Shown here: piece after piece, positions 25,027-36,451 of the stretch
Numbering within the stretch: position 1 is the stretch's first letter
Layout: each line of letters begins with the position of its first letter
Assembly: GCA_027627225.1 (NCBI GenBank)
Contig: CM051034.1
Coordinates: forward strand, 10,929,761 to 10,993,760
Reading direction: 5' to 3'
Source of the DNA: Congeria kusceri
Lineage: Eukaryota; Mollusca; Bivalvia; Myida; Dreissenidae
Length of the DNA: 64,000 nt
Program-made: the position numbers and the translations under genes
Notes under the pieces: generated by a model
Databases searched by the model: none
Told to the model about the DNA's origin: nothing
Seen by the model: the letters and a program-made list of their open reading frames with translations, nothing else

Positions 25027-25505
25027 CTTACCGGGACCTGTTAAAATTTGTTGACATAGATCTCAAAAAGAAAAAACACACTATATTTATACAGGCAAAA
25101 TAACACTCCTGAGCAACAAATAGATTGGAAATATTGTGACATTTAAGAACAATAATCTTTTGATAAAATTATAAAGCGTTTGTAACGCTTTTCCTTTGTA
25201 TTTTGGAAAGCTCGTGTATAACTGACACAGCGTTAAAATTTACTTCTATAAGTATGGATGGCTGAGTGGTTAAGGCGCCAGTCTGTTTTGATCAAAACGG
25301 TCGCAGGTTCGAGTCAGGGGGAGGGGGCAAATTTTAATTTACTTCTTTTTTTCTCAATATAATATTGGTTTCGTTAGGCCAGATGCTTTAATTTTTGCAA
25401 TTAAGATATTGAAGAGATTTTAAAGAAACCAACGCCTATGCCACTCATTGATGACAAAGGCTGTTTTTATTCGGTTGTAATGAAAACTACTATCAGGGCC
25501 CTTAA
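25027..25505 (+). mobile_element. TTAA/TIR element with an internal tRNA-like module (left arm)
   Basis: About 480 bp. Left end CTTACCGGGACCTGTT and right end CAGGGCCCTTAA. Near the middle (25253-25327) is a tRNA-like sequence with TGGCTGAGTGGTTAAGGCGC (A box, close to leucine/serine tRNA D arms) and GCAGGTTCGAGTC (B box). The anticodon stem is not canonical. It shares TTGATAAAATTATAAAGCGT with the element at 53784-54284, so the two are related. The mirrored copy is 34021-34505. Confidence 0.65.
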
Positions 25506-25940
25506 TCTGCCATTTTTAAAGCTGATGCTTTGAAAATGTATTAATGTACCTTAATATACAGGAAGTATGAGTACTGTCTAGAAACAACTAAATCCACATC
25601 CAAAGAAAATGACATAAATATTCTCCCCTCTTAGGACTGTGGGTGGCTTCTTTCAAGAAACAGTGAGGACCCTGCATATGTCTGTGCTTCCAGTAAATAG
25701 TAATCAAGGACTTTACAATATGTGCATATCTATGACGTAGCCATTATTTCTGCAGAAATATAGTAAAAAATCCACCCAGTTTCAAAATCAATGGCAAACA
25801 TACTATTTCCTGAGGCTATAGTATTTCACTTAATAGCTAATATGAGGGCCAAAAAACCCAAAGGCGCTCACCTGAGTATGAAAATCTGGGCTTGCAGTTT
25901 CAGGAGGAGATTTTTAAAGTCATTTTGCAATTTAATTCTA

Positions 25941-26044
25941 TAATGGCCGAGTGGTGTAAAGACGAAGTACAACGGTTGTTAACCGAGCGAACCGGGTTCG
26001 AATCCCAGAGACTTATACTTTTTTTTTTTTTTTTTTTTTTTTTT
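25941..26044 (+). mobile_element. tRNA-like SINE head with poly-T
   Basis: ATGGCCGAGTGGTGTAAAGA (A box), a stem CGG/CCG around TTGTTAA, and ACCGGGTTCGAATCCCAG (B box) are followed by a run of about 26 T residues. It lies in the block found only in the left arm. Probably a SINE or tRNA pseudogene; the T run would terminate RNA polymerase III. Confidence 0.6.
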
Positions 26045-26344
26045 AACGCATGATTTTTATCATTGTACATTGCTTTAATTAGTGAATCATGATTTTCACA
26101 CATAAAATGATATTAAAAACTCCACAGAGACGGATACGGCAGACGAAGACGAAGAAGCGCTTATCTGATTTTGTTTCTAAATTAATATGTTATCAATTAT
26201 TTATTTAATGAACATTAAAACATAATACAAAAAGTAAAAATAGAAAAAACGAGAAAAGACAAAGACATAACAACAAATATATGTAAATATAAAGTCTAAT
26301 ATTTAAAAAAAATGCCATTTAACATTTACAATATTACCTTTTTG

Positions 26345-26432
26345 CTCAAAATATTTTTTTTAATGACGTGACTCGAACCAGCAAAAGCTAGTTGACGTGA
26401 CGAGCATAATACCACAAAGCTATCTCCTCTCT
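26345..26432 (-). other. tRNA-like segment
   Basis: The reverse strand carries GATAGCTTTGTGGTATTATG and, about 30 nt later, GCTGGTTCGAGTCAC, resembling A and B boxes. Flanks are AT-rich. Cloverleaf incomplete. Confidence 0.4.
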
Positions 26433-26444
26433 AATATTTTATAG

Positions 26445-27890
26445 GTAGAAATTACTGCTTCAATGATAAACGTGCTTTAAATATCACCATATCACATTTA
26501 GTATTTTCTACCTGAAACTCGAAGCTCGCTATCGGAAAATCATGAATGCTGGCCGAGGATATAAATTACGCATTAAACCACCGTGAAATTATTCATGTTT
26601 TGAGAGTTCAGAAAAAAAACTGACCATAGCAAAAAGGAACAACTTGGGACAAGTGGCAAACGAGGCTGACCTAAATATACTCCCAGGTAAGATACCAGTA
26701 ATTCCGATTCCAATAGGGTCCCATTATAAAACGGCAAACTTTCCAAACATTTTTCTAGCATTTCCTTTATTTCAGATTGTGCATGCCTGGTATCAATTTA
26801 AAGATCAATGTGTACTCTTCCAAAATTTGCAATAAAAAGTATATGTCATGTTACTTCTAAGAAAATGCATCTCACTTGAATGCAGGCACCGGTAGAAAAC
26901 AGGGTTTCGGCAGTCATATTTCGACAAAAGCCCCATACCACAGTAAACACACCCCAAAAAATTACCTTTCAAGTAACCCTCCAATGAAATGCACCAAAAT
27001 GTTGCAGACACGCATAGTATATTAGAAATAACCACAAAAGGCATGTCTGAGAAACCTAAATGGCTTTTATGCCAGAAGAGAAGAGGGACTCTTTAGTAAT
27101 AAGCACTACTTTTCAATGGACCACGGAGGGATACACAATGATTTACTGGTATTTAATCTCCCAGTAGCCTAAAACCAAAGATCTATCAATAATTCAAAGA
27201 TTCGTGTTATCGTGAGTTACCGTCGATTCTCGAGGCCCCCGAGATTTCAATCACGTGATAAACCACGTGATCGGATCTGTAATTATGACAGAGTATATCG
27301 GCATTTTTCTTAGTTTGAAAGACTTGTCATATAAATGTTTTAAAATAAAATGAAATAAACTTTACATTATGTACTACATATTCTTGTTTGTTGCTTAGAA
27401 TTACTTTTAATATATTATTGGATTGATGATGGATGAAAAAAAATCGTTTGATCTGCAAAATCGTCTTTAGTGTAATCAAACCAAACCTACATTTGCGATG
27501 GGAAAATACGTCTTATTTTTCATTATTCAAGTGTTTTGACGCGTGTCATTTTATCTTTATTATCTTATCTACACTTGTGCAGCTATGTGGTGTCCAAGGC
27601 ATGCCAATTAACGCTTTAATCCATAGCTGGACATCGTCTCCCATGGAGAGAACGCCCTCGAGTTCTCACTCACGAATGGTTATTCAAGACCATTGTCTAG
27701 CATACTATATTAAGATAATTAAAGGTTATAAGAAAATATTTTGAGAGAGAAAAACGAGCACAAAGCAAAAAGGAAAACATAATTGAACATGTATGACAAA
27801 ATATAGATCGAATGAGTAGTAATACGATGTTTATTTATGGTTTGTTTTTTTACAAATTGCTGTTTGAACAGTAAAAGCATGGTGTTTCTT
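26445..27890. other. Left-arm-only sequence, no gene recognised
   Basis: Part of the block missing from the right arm. Open frames at 26573-27044 and 27433-27744 have no recognisable features. A pair of CACGTGAT palindromes flanks AAACC near 27255. Confidence 0.4.
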
Positions 27891-27899
27891 TCTTCGTGT

Positions 27900-29760
27900 A
27901 CACATTGAGATATCCTTCAAAATGCGACTTTATTCGGGAGAATCCGTCAAGAAATAACTAAATTTTAGTCAAAGACAGGTTAGTTACTAAAATTCAGTAA
28001 CAATCTTGCTGTCTGAACCTGAGCTCTTACAGAGCCTCGCTTTAAATATTAATAACTCCGGAACTGTTCAAGGTTAAATAGTAATATTTGTTTCTTGGTG
28101 TACAACTTAAATTGCCTTCAAAATAAGACTTAATTCAGAAAAATCCGTCCAGAAATGACAAAGTATTCGGCAAAGGCTGGGTATATAATTTTCAATAAAA
28201 ATCTTGCTGCCTCAGTCTGAAATCTTACAAAGCCTCGCTCTGAATATGTTCGGAACTATTTTAGATAAAATCACAATGTTTAAATTATTTCATATTGTTC
28301 AGTTTAAAATTGCGGTCAAAATGAGACTTTAGTCAGCAAAATCCGCCCAGAAATAACAAAGTTTTAGGCAAAGGCAGGATAGATACTTTTCAATAAAAAA
28401 CCTTGCTGCCTTAGTCTGAAATCTCACATAGCCTCGCTTTAAATATGAATAACTCCGGAGTTATTAAAGGTTAAATAACAATATTTATTTCTTGGTGTTC
28501 AATTTTAAAATGCCTTCAACATAAGACTTTATTCAGAAAAATCCGTCCAGAAATGACAAAGTATTAGGCAAAGGCTGGGTATATACTTTTCAATAAAAAA
28601 TCTTGCTGCCTCAGTCTGAAATCTTACAAAGCCTCGCTCTGAATATTTCCGGAACAATTTAAGATAAAATCACAATGTTTATTTCATGTTGTTCAGTTTT
28701 ATATTGCCGTCAAAATGAGACTTTAGTCAGCAAAATCCGTCTAGAAATAACAAAGTTTAGGAAAAGGCAGGTTATATACTTTTCAATAAAAAATCGCGCT
28801 GCCGTAGTCTGAAATCTCATATAGCCTAGCTTTAAATATGAATAACTCCGGAATTAGTAAAGGTAAAATAACAATGATTGCTTCTTGGTGTTCAATTTCA
28901 AATTGCCTTCAAAATAAGTCTTTATTCAGAAAAATCCGTCCAGAAATGACAAAGTATTAGGCAAAGGCTAGGTATATACTTTTCAATAAAAATCTTGCTG
29001 CCCCAGTCTGAAATCTTACAAAGCCTCGCTCTGAATATTTCTTGAACTATTTAAATAAAATCACAGTGTTTATTTCATGATGTTCAGTTTTAAATTTCCT
29101 TCAAAATAGGACTTTTGTCAGCAAAATCCGTTCAGAAATAACAAAGTTTTAGGCAAAGGCAGGTTAGATACTTTCAATAAAAAATCTTGCAGCCTTAGTC
29201 TGAAATCTCACAAAGCCTCGCTTTAAATATGAATTACTCCGGAGTTATTAAAGGTAAACTAACAATATCTGCTTCTTGGTGTACAATTTCAAATGACTAA
29301 GGATTAGGATAAAGGCAGGTTAGATACTTTTCAATAAAAATCTTGCTGAAATCGTACAAAGCCTCGCTCTGAATATTTCCGGAAATATTTAAGATAAAAT
29401 CGCAATGTTTATTTAATGTTGTTCAGTTTTAAATTTCATTCAAAATGAGACTAAATTCAGCAAAATCCGTTCAAAAATAACAAAGTTTTAGGCAAAGGCA
29501 GGTTAGCCTCTTTTCAATAAAAAAAATATTGCTGCCTTAGTCTGAAATATAACATAGCTTTAAATATGAATAACTCTGGAACTGCTCAAAATAAAATAAC
29601 AATATTTATTTCTTGTTGTACAGCTTAAAACTGCCTTCAAAATAAGACTTCAGTTAGAAAAATCAGTTCAGAAATGACAAAGTATTAGGCAAAGGCTGGG
29701 TATATACTTTTCAATAAAAAATTTGCTGTCTCTGTCTGAAATCTTACAAAGCCTCGCTTA
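27900..29760. repeat. About 195-bp tandem array, left arm
   Basis: About nine monomers, each with CTTACAAAGCCTCGCTCTGA or CTCACATAGCCTCGCTTTAA, then AATAACTCCGG, ATAAGACTTTATTCAGAAAA, ATCCGTCCAGAAATGACAAA and TTTTCAATAAAAATCTTGCT. Two variant types alternate, giving a dimer of about 390 bp. The array continues in mirror image at 32555-33842 and touches the inner end of the giant inverted repeat. Confidence 0.9.
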
Positions 29761-31225
29761 TGAATATCTCAATAACTATTAAAGATACAATTAAAATGTT
29801 TTTTCCTTGTGTACAGTTTCGAATTACTTGTTCAACTCTAATGTGCGCATTCACAAAATCACATTTATTGGTATATATGCAATGTATATCAACAGTGAAT
29901 TGGCGCGCGTACACGCTTAATTCACGTGATAACGCCGGGGCCGCGATAGAAAACGAGAGTTCCCGCAGGCTTGTATACAAGTTTATTACTCTATCGACGT
30001 AGTTTCATGGCAGGGATAGGCGCATCCTATTATATTCACTATATTTGTTTTATAATATACCTATTTATATCCTCCAATCAGCTTTCGTCATTCGTGCTAC
30101 GTGACTGTACAATATTTCACCATATTGGACACTCGCGCGTACAATATCTTCCGTATTGGACGGTCCGAGAATAAACATTATGTCCGAGTACTCCAAAACT
30201 GAACGAATATGCAACTTTTAGTTTTACCTCGATTAATGATGACTCTGATTCACTTCTTTGAAAATGTCTTTTAAAATCCGGTAACAATCATTTAAATTCC
30301 ATTTTATATATCCAAGGAGAAACTTCCTCATCTGCCAAAATTAACTTTAACTTGACTCTAAGAGCTATGACCGCCTGTGACACGGGCCTCAGGATGTCAC
30401 CCTAATAAACAACTCTGATTTAGGGAGCCTCCTAGGTGTGAAAACAGAACAAAGACCCGTGCGACAGTTTTGGTTCTCAGTTTAAAATAGAGTTAACGTT
30501 GGTCTGCAAAGAAAACAAAGTGTGAAAATATGTTAAATACTTTAGCATTTGTCAAAATTCAAATTAAGGTGTATATAAATACAATCATGTTAAAACTAAT
30601 AACCACGAATTATCATTACCCATTTCAGCTTTTGAGTTATTTCTACATTCTACAAATATATATTTATTGTCACCATTTTTTATTTCATTAAATGTCACCA
30701 GTTAAGTTCATTTTCTTATTTAACAGAAATCGTTCAAATTAACCATAACTCCAAACAGGGCCTATAGGTCCCTATTCCAAAGCGCCTAGTATACGTTGAC
30801 AAGATTGTTTTCAGTTTTATGGCCCGGTGAACTCTGCGGGTGATCCTATACCGGACTAAGACATTTTGTCGAACTTTTGACAAAACTCATTTTTAACCTT
30901 AAAAGAAGACCAAGATGCTGATTATTTAAATTAATAAAATTTACATAAATGCAAAGTCTGATTTGCATAGAAGCAAAATATAGTTCGGAAAAAAAAAGAG
31001 TTAATAAAATATTTTTGAAATTTAAGTTCTTCATCAAGTGCAAGTAATCTGGTTTAAAGGTGTTAATGCAATTCAATTCTTTTAGCAGTTTAATTGCATA
31101 TTTGTTTGTATAACACTGTCCGTTTTTTTGCCCACACGTGGTCAATGAAATGATCTGAAAGTCGATCGTGGGTAGTGATCCAATAACTAAGTAGTTTAAT
31201 TAATAATTGGATAGTATTTTTCTGC

Positions 31226-31295
31226 ATTTCATCGGTGTATGAACTGTCGGGAAAATTAGGCGTAATTTTCCCGACAGTTCATACACCGATGAAAT
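31226..31295. repeat. Perfect 33-bp hairpin, 4-nt loop
   Basis: Arms 31226-31258 and 31263-31295 are perfectly complementary; the loop is GGCG. The arm contains TTTCATCGGTGTATGAACTG and TCGGGAAAATTA. It is a near-perfect palindrome in the spacer of a much larger inverted repeat. It may be a foldback element, a replication or assembly junction, or, if transcribed, a short-hairpin precursor. Confidence 0.95.
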
Positions 31296-31475
31296 AAAGG
31301 AAATTTTATTCAATTCTTATAATTACAACAAAAAGTGGATAGATCTCTATAAACTTTAATTTTAACGGTCTAAGGGCCGCAACTGACGTGTAGCCTCCGG
31401 CGTAGGAATCCCCGTTTTAGTTTCGGTTTAATTTTATTTGAACGGCATTTCTAATATCTCAGAGGCAGGATTGTC

Positions 31476-31544
31476 CACAGCCGTCCATCGCCATATAGGG
31501 AAGTAATCGTATAATGCTTACGGAGGCGGCCGGGCGGTGACGGA
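31476..31544 (+). repeat. 69-bp GC-rich dispersed block, copy 2
   Basis: Same length and orientation as 6698-6766, including CATATAGGGAAG and CGGAGGCGGCCGGGCGGTG. Flanks are unrelated to copy 1, so the conserved unit is the block itself. Confidence 0.65.
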
Positions 31545-32554
31545 AACTCTCTAGAAATAAGATACAATCATCATCGAAGTTATCTCCCTTTCTGATTTTT
31601 CCACGAGTTTTAAACTGTTGCTAGTCAGAATTTGGATGCGTTTTTTGGATTGTGTACTATCTTGACAAGTGTATCGGGTAGTATAATTGTAAATATACTT
31701 CTTTCTACTTTTTGGGTTGATAGATTTCACGCTGCATTTAATGGCGTTACCAGGGTTTTAACATTTATACGCACACACAAAAATAAAAATTATTAGGAAG
31801 GAAATTGTGCATTCTGGATCATTTTACCAACCAGGGGTTTCGCTGGCTCCAAAACAGTTGCCGCAACTAAAATTCGCCACTTTTAAAAGGTTTGAGCCAT
31901 TTTTTTCAATCACATATTGACATGCTTCAGAATCCATTTAACAGTAACTTTCACTAATAAATAGCATTAATAACTACATTATTATAATTAAAACTTAGCA
32001 GTATAATCGTTAATTGTAGGAAATTAGGATTTTACAACACTTTATTTGAACAGATATAGTAATGTTGATCGCTTTGTAGGGTCGCGAAAATATATGACAA
32101 TATCAAAATAACACTTTACTTGCAGATTGGTAAATCCTCCTTCTAATTAAGATCTTCATTTGTTGAGGTAACAACTGTCTGTCCATTATTCATGTTAAAA
32201 TTCATCATGACTGTGGACAAACAGTGTGTTACTGTTCAGAAACAAATCCAGACACAGAACTTTTTCCGTTGTTTTAGGCAGAGATCTATAAAAAAAAAAA
32301 AAACAGAGATTAGAAACATGTATACAAGCCTGCGGGAACTCTCGTTTTCTATCGCGGCCCCGGCGTTATCACGTGAATTAAGCGTGTACGCGCGCCAATT
32401 CACTGTTGATATACATTGCATATATACCAATAAATGTGATTTTGTGAATGCGCACATTAGAGTTGAACAAGTAATTCGAAACTGTACACAAGGAAAAAAC
32501 AGTTTAATTGTATCTTTAATAGTTACGGAGATATTCATAAGCGAGGCTTTGTAA

Positions 32555-33842
32555 GATTTCAGACAGAGACAGCAATATTTTTATTGAAAAGTATACACCC
32601 AGCCTTTGCCTAATACTTTGTCATTTCTGAACTGATTTTTCTAACTGAAGTCTTATTTTGAAGGCATTTTAAGCTGTACACCAAGAAACAAATATTGTTA
32701 TTTTATTTTAGCAGTTTTTGAGTTATTCATATTTAAAGCTATGTTAGATTTCAGACTAAGGCAGCAATATTTTTTTATTGAAAAGTAGCTAACCTGCCTT
32801 TGCCTAAAACTTTATTTTTGAACGGATTTTGATGAATATAGTCTCATTTTGAATGAAATTTAAAACTGAACAACATTAAATAAATACTGCGATTTTATCT
32901 GAAATAGTTCCGGAAATATTCAGAGAGAGGCTTGGTACGTTTTCAGCAAGATGTTTATTGAAAAGTATCTAACCTGCCTTATCCTAATACTTAGTCATTT
33001 CTTGGCGGATTTTTCTGAATGAAGTCTTATTTTGACGGCAATTTGAAATTGTACACCAAGAAGCAGATATTGTTAGTTTACCTTTAATAACTCCGGAGTT
33101 ATTCATATTTAAAGCGAGTCTATGTTAGATTTCAGACTAAGGCTGCAAGATTTTTTATTGAAAAGTGTCTAACCTGCCTTTGCCTAAAACTTTGTTATTT
33201 CTGAACGGATTTTGCTGACAAAAGTCCTATTTTGAAGGAAATTTAAAACTGAACAACGTGAAAGAAATACTGTGATTTTATCTTAAATAGTTCAAGAAAT
33301 ATTCAGAGCGAGGCTTTGTAAGATTTCAGACTGAGGCAGCAAGATTTTTATTGAAAAGTATATACCCAGCCGTTGCCTAATACTTTGTCAGTTCTGGACG
33401 GATTTTTCTGAATAAAGTCTTATTTTGAAGGCAATTTGAAATTGAACACCAAGAAACAAACAATGTTATTTTACCTTTAATAATTCCGGAGTTATTCATA
33501 TTTAAAACTAGGCTATGTGAGATTTCAGACTAAGGCAGCACGAATTTTTATTGAAAAGTATATAACCTGCCTTTTCCTAAAAGTTTGTAATTTCTAGACG
33601 GATTTGCTGACTAAAGTCTCATTTTGACGGCACTACAAAACTGAACGACATGAAATAAACATTGTAATTTTATCTTAAATTGTTCCGAAAATATTCAGAG
33701 CGAGGCTTTGTAAGATTTCAGACTGAGGCAGCAAGATTTTTATTGAAAAGTATATACCCAGCCTTTGCCTAATACTTTGTCATTTCTGGGCGGATTTTTC
33801 TGAATAAAGTCTTATTTTGAAGTCATTTTAAAATTGAACACC
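32555..33842. repeat. About 195-bp tandem array, right arm
   Basis: About six and a half monomers of the repeat described at 27900-29760, in reverse orientation. Fewer copies than on the left, as expected if the arrays changed length after the duplication. Confidence 0.9.
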
Positions 33843-34020
33843 AGACATATGCAGGGTCCTCACTGTTTCTTGAAAGAAGCCACCCACAGCCCTAAGAGGG
33901 GGGAATATTTATGCCATTTTCTTTGGATGTGGATTTAGTTGTTTCTAGTCAGTACTCATACTTCCTGTATATTAAGGTACATTAATACATTTTCAAAGCA
34001 TCAGCTTTAAAAATGGCATA

Positions 34021-34505
34021 TTAAGGGCCCTGACAGTAGTTTTCATTACAACCGAATAAAAATATCCTTTGTCATCACTGAGTGGCACAGGCGTTGGTTT
34101 CTTTAAAATCTCTTCAATATCTTAATTGCAAAAATTAAAGCATCTGGCCTAACGAAACCAATATTATATTGAGGAAAAAAGAAGTAAATTAAAATTTGCC
34201 CTCCCCTGACTCGAACCTGCGACCGTCTTGATCAAAACAGACTGGCGCCTTAACCACTCAGCCATCCATACTTATATATATATAAGTAAATTTTAACGTT
34301 GTGTCAGTTATAGACGAGTTTTCCAAAATACCAAGGAAAATCGTTACAAACGCTTTATAATTTTATCAAAAGATTATTGTTCTTAAATGTCACAATATTT
34401 CCAATCTATTTGTTGCTCAGGAGTGTTATTTTGCCTGTATAAATATAGTGTGTGTTTTTTTCTTTTTGAGATCTATGTCAACAAATTTTAACAGGTCCCT
34501 GTAAG
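34021..34505 (-). mobile_element. TTAA/TIR element with tRNA-like module (right arm)
   Basis: Mirror of 25027-25505. Starts TTAAGGGCCCTGACAG and ends AACAGGTCCCTGTAAG. The tRNA-like segment lies at about 34202-34270 on the minus strand (B box reverse complement GACTCGAACCTGC, A box reverse complement GCGCCTTAACCACTCAGCCA). Confidence 0.65.
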
Positions 34506-34879
34506 TTGTTTGGTTAGGTCCACTTTTCTAAAAATTATTTGACATGTAGACGGCTTTTAAACTTTGTAATTTTTAGCATGAGGAGATGTATGAGCAGGAC
34601 AAGTACCACAGCAATGTCTTTGATTTTGATTTATGATCATGTCATATCATTGCGAATGATGTTATTTGTAAATAAAAATAAAATAAAAAAGGTAAATGTA
34701 CATTAAATAATAGACGAGCAACATCTTTTCTGCAGACGGCCTTCATCTCAATGTCAGTGGTGCGCGTAGCAGTTTGGAGACGCAGTCTGCATTGACATGC
34801 AGTCAGTGCCAGTTACCGAAGTGACGGGCCTTACCCTATAGACCCCGATTGTGACTAGCCTGCAGCTTGCTCTGCCACC

Positions 34880-34924
34880 ATGGTTGATGCCCCTCCAAGG
34901 AAGTCTTTTGCTGATATCATTCAG
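34880..34924 (+). CDS. Possible first coding exon (MVDAPPRKSFADIIQ)
   Basis: The ATG lies in CTGCCACCATGG, an excellent vertebrate-style Kozak context, and the frame runs 15 codons to CAG|GTGGTA, a possible splice donor. A candidate next exon is 35849-35917, preceded by TATTTCAG, with an open frame (NQPVCPVSNPVQQKACHPKI...) in matching phase 0. The exon-like frame at 36201 does not continue it in phase. No family recognised. The left-arm copy has lost the ATG. Could be chance. Confidence 0.28.
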
Positions 34925-35109
34925 GTGGTATTATTATTGGTATTGTTTTTATTTTGAACACTGTACATCATTGATATACATAGAAATACAATAAAGTATA
35001 TTACAGATGAGCCGTATGTTGTACTTTGTTTGTTAAAAATATATCAAACATGTTGAGACCAATGTTGTTATCAAATAGTTATTTGCAATGCGTTGACAAT
35101 ATTAGCTAC

Positions 35110-35621
35110 TTAAAGGGACTATGTCATCGAAAAGGGCCTCAAGGGGGCAATTTCTTCAAAAAATCTGAAATTTACTTATTAATACTGGCATATAATAACG
35201 ATTAAAACAGGGTATGATGGGAAAAGAGTGTACGCATTCTGAGATAAAAATCAATTTATAATATGGGGTGGGTTGTGTATGTTTTGCCCTTTTCCTGTTT
35301 ACATCTTGACGTCAGAGTTGTGAGCATTTTGTATAACCAAAGTTTACAAACGACACCTTACCAAGCATGATAGCGCAGTTGATTAAAGCGCTGTCTACTG
35401 TCATTTCTTCGTATGGCTCCTAAGACGTGAGTTTGATACCCTCTTGAGGTTTTAATTTTTTCAGGCTTTTTTTATAATTTGTTTTTATCAAATATCTTAT
35501 TGTGTATTATATTATTTTTATTTATTTAATGCGTATGTCTTAGTTAAGCGCATTTCTATCAAATAATATAATTTATAGTGCAATAGGAAGCCAATTTTTC
35601 GTTGAGACATAGTTCCTTTAA
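35110..35621 (+). mobile_element. TTAA/TIR element with tRNA-like module (right arm)
   Basis: 512 bp, with TTAA at both ends (TTAAAGGGACTATGTC ... GACATAGTTCCTTTAA). The tRNA-like part at about 35365-35446 has GATAGCGCAGTTGATTAAAG and GAGTTTGATACCC. This copy is better preserved than its mirror at 23932-24443 and defines the termini. Confidence 0.72.
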
Positions 35622-35848
35622 ACAGTAAAATTAACATGCTTCAGCCAATATTGAAGAAAATGTTTTGTTTCTTACTTACTGATAGAAACATTACTAATAA
35701 TATTTACAAATGTATAGTCCAATCCATTTTTCCGGGCATGTATTTCAGTCTTTTTTTTCCGGGCATGTATTCTATGTAGTTCTGGCACTTATAAAAGCTT
35801 AAGCACTAGTTTATTTGACTGGTGAAAAATAAATGCGTATTATTTCAG

Positions 35849-35917
35849 AACCAGCCTGTGTGTCCTGTAAGCAACCCAGTACAACAGAAAGCTTGTCACC
35901 CGAAGATTACTAAGATG
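35849..35917 (+). CDS. Possible small internal exon
   Basis: Sixty-nine bases between TATTTCAG and GTATTT, open in phase 0 (NQPVCPVSNPVQQKACHPKI...). It could follow the candidate exon at 34880-34924. An alternative donor, CCT|GTAAGC, lies inside it. No family recognised; low confidence. Confidence 0.22.
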
Positions 35918-36200
35918 GTATTTATCATTGTACAAATGTCATTGTGAGGCTGTTCAGAGCTTCTTGAGCTCAAGCCATCCATCCAAGAAAAAGCTCATCT
36001 CCATACAATTAATTGTTCTTCATGTGTGCAATTGAACAACAACATATTATACATCATAATTTCATAATTAACTGTTGTCATTAATTATGTTACTGAAAAT
36101 GACTCATTTTGGCATTGTGAGTACAGGAACGGACCATTAACTCTAAATTAAGCATTTCCTTATACAAAATGGTAAGGAAGTAACCTGTTATTCTCTGTAG

Positions 36201-36451
36201 GACTGTATGATGTTTTCCCACCCACTCTATGGATGAAGATGTTTGGAGTTATGATTCTGGGCCATACGTGGGGACAAGAAGGTCTCCACTTCATCATAAT
36301 GCTGTTCCTCATACAACAAGATGTCACCCTTTGCCAACTAAAGCTGATGCTGTCAAAGGATGTCGAGGAAAACCAAGAACCGGTACTTTTAATAACAAGT
36401 GACATTGATGTTGTAAACTTATTTATTTCATCAGCAAAGAAGTGTTTTTAG
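36201..36451 (+). CDS. Possible exon, unknown hydrophobic protein fragment
   Basis: Follows TTCTCTGTAG. Frame: LYDVFPPTLWMKMFGVMILG then HTWGQEGLHFIIMLFLIQQD, later SKDVEENQEP where ACCG|GTACTT offers a donor. Without splicing it ends at a TAG made by the adjacent MITE end. The middle is hydrophobic enough for one membrane or core helix. No family recognised. Confidence 0.3.

Larger units (their letters stand above)
19476..29981. repeat. Left arm of a giant inverted repeat
   Basis: The reverse complement of this arm is found at 32316-38965. Landmarks pair in mirror order: 19507-19974 with 38492-38936; 21960-22180 with 37900-38130; 23102-23320 with 36233-36451; 23932-24443 with 35110-35621; 24680 with 34880; 25027-25505 with 34021-34505; 29744-29981 with 32316-32554. 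Open frames in the mirrored parts differ by only one or two residues in 70-80, so the arms are recent. Two blocks are present only here: about 20219-21803 and about 25682-28496. Confidence 0.9.
29982..32315. other. Spacer between the giant inverted-repeat arms
   Basis: Unique AT-rich sequence, not mirrored, with no gene recognised. It holds the 33-bp hairpin at 31226-31295 and copy 2 of the 69-bp GC-rich block. Confidence 0.6.

Noticed and set aside
29744..29980. 78-codon frame MYTSLRELSFSIAAP... as a gene (and copy at 32318)
   Set aside because: Low-information sequence open on both strands at the inner end of the inverted repeat; no splice or domain evidence.
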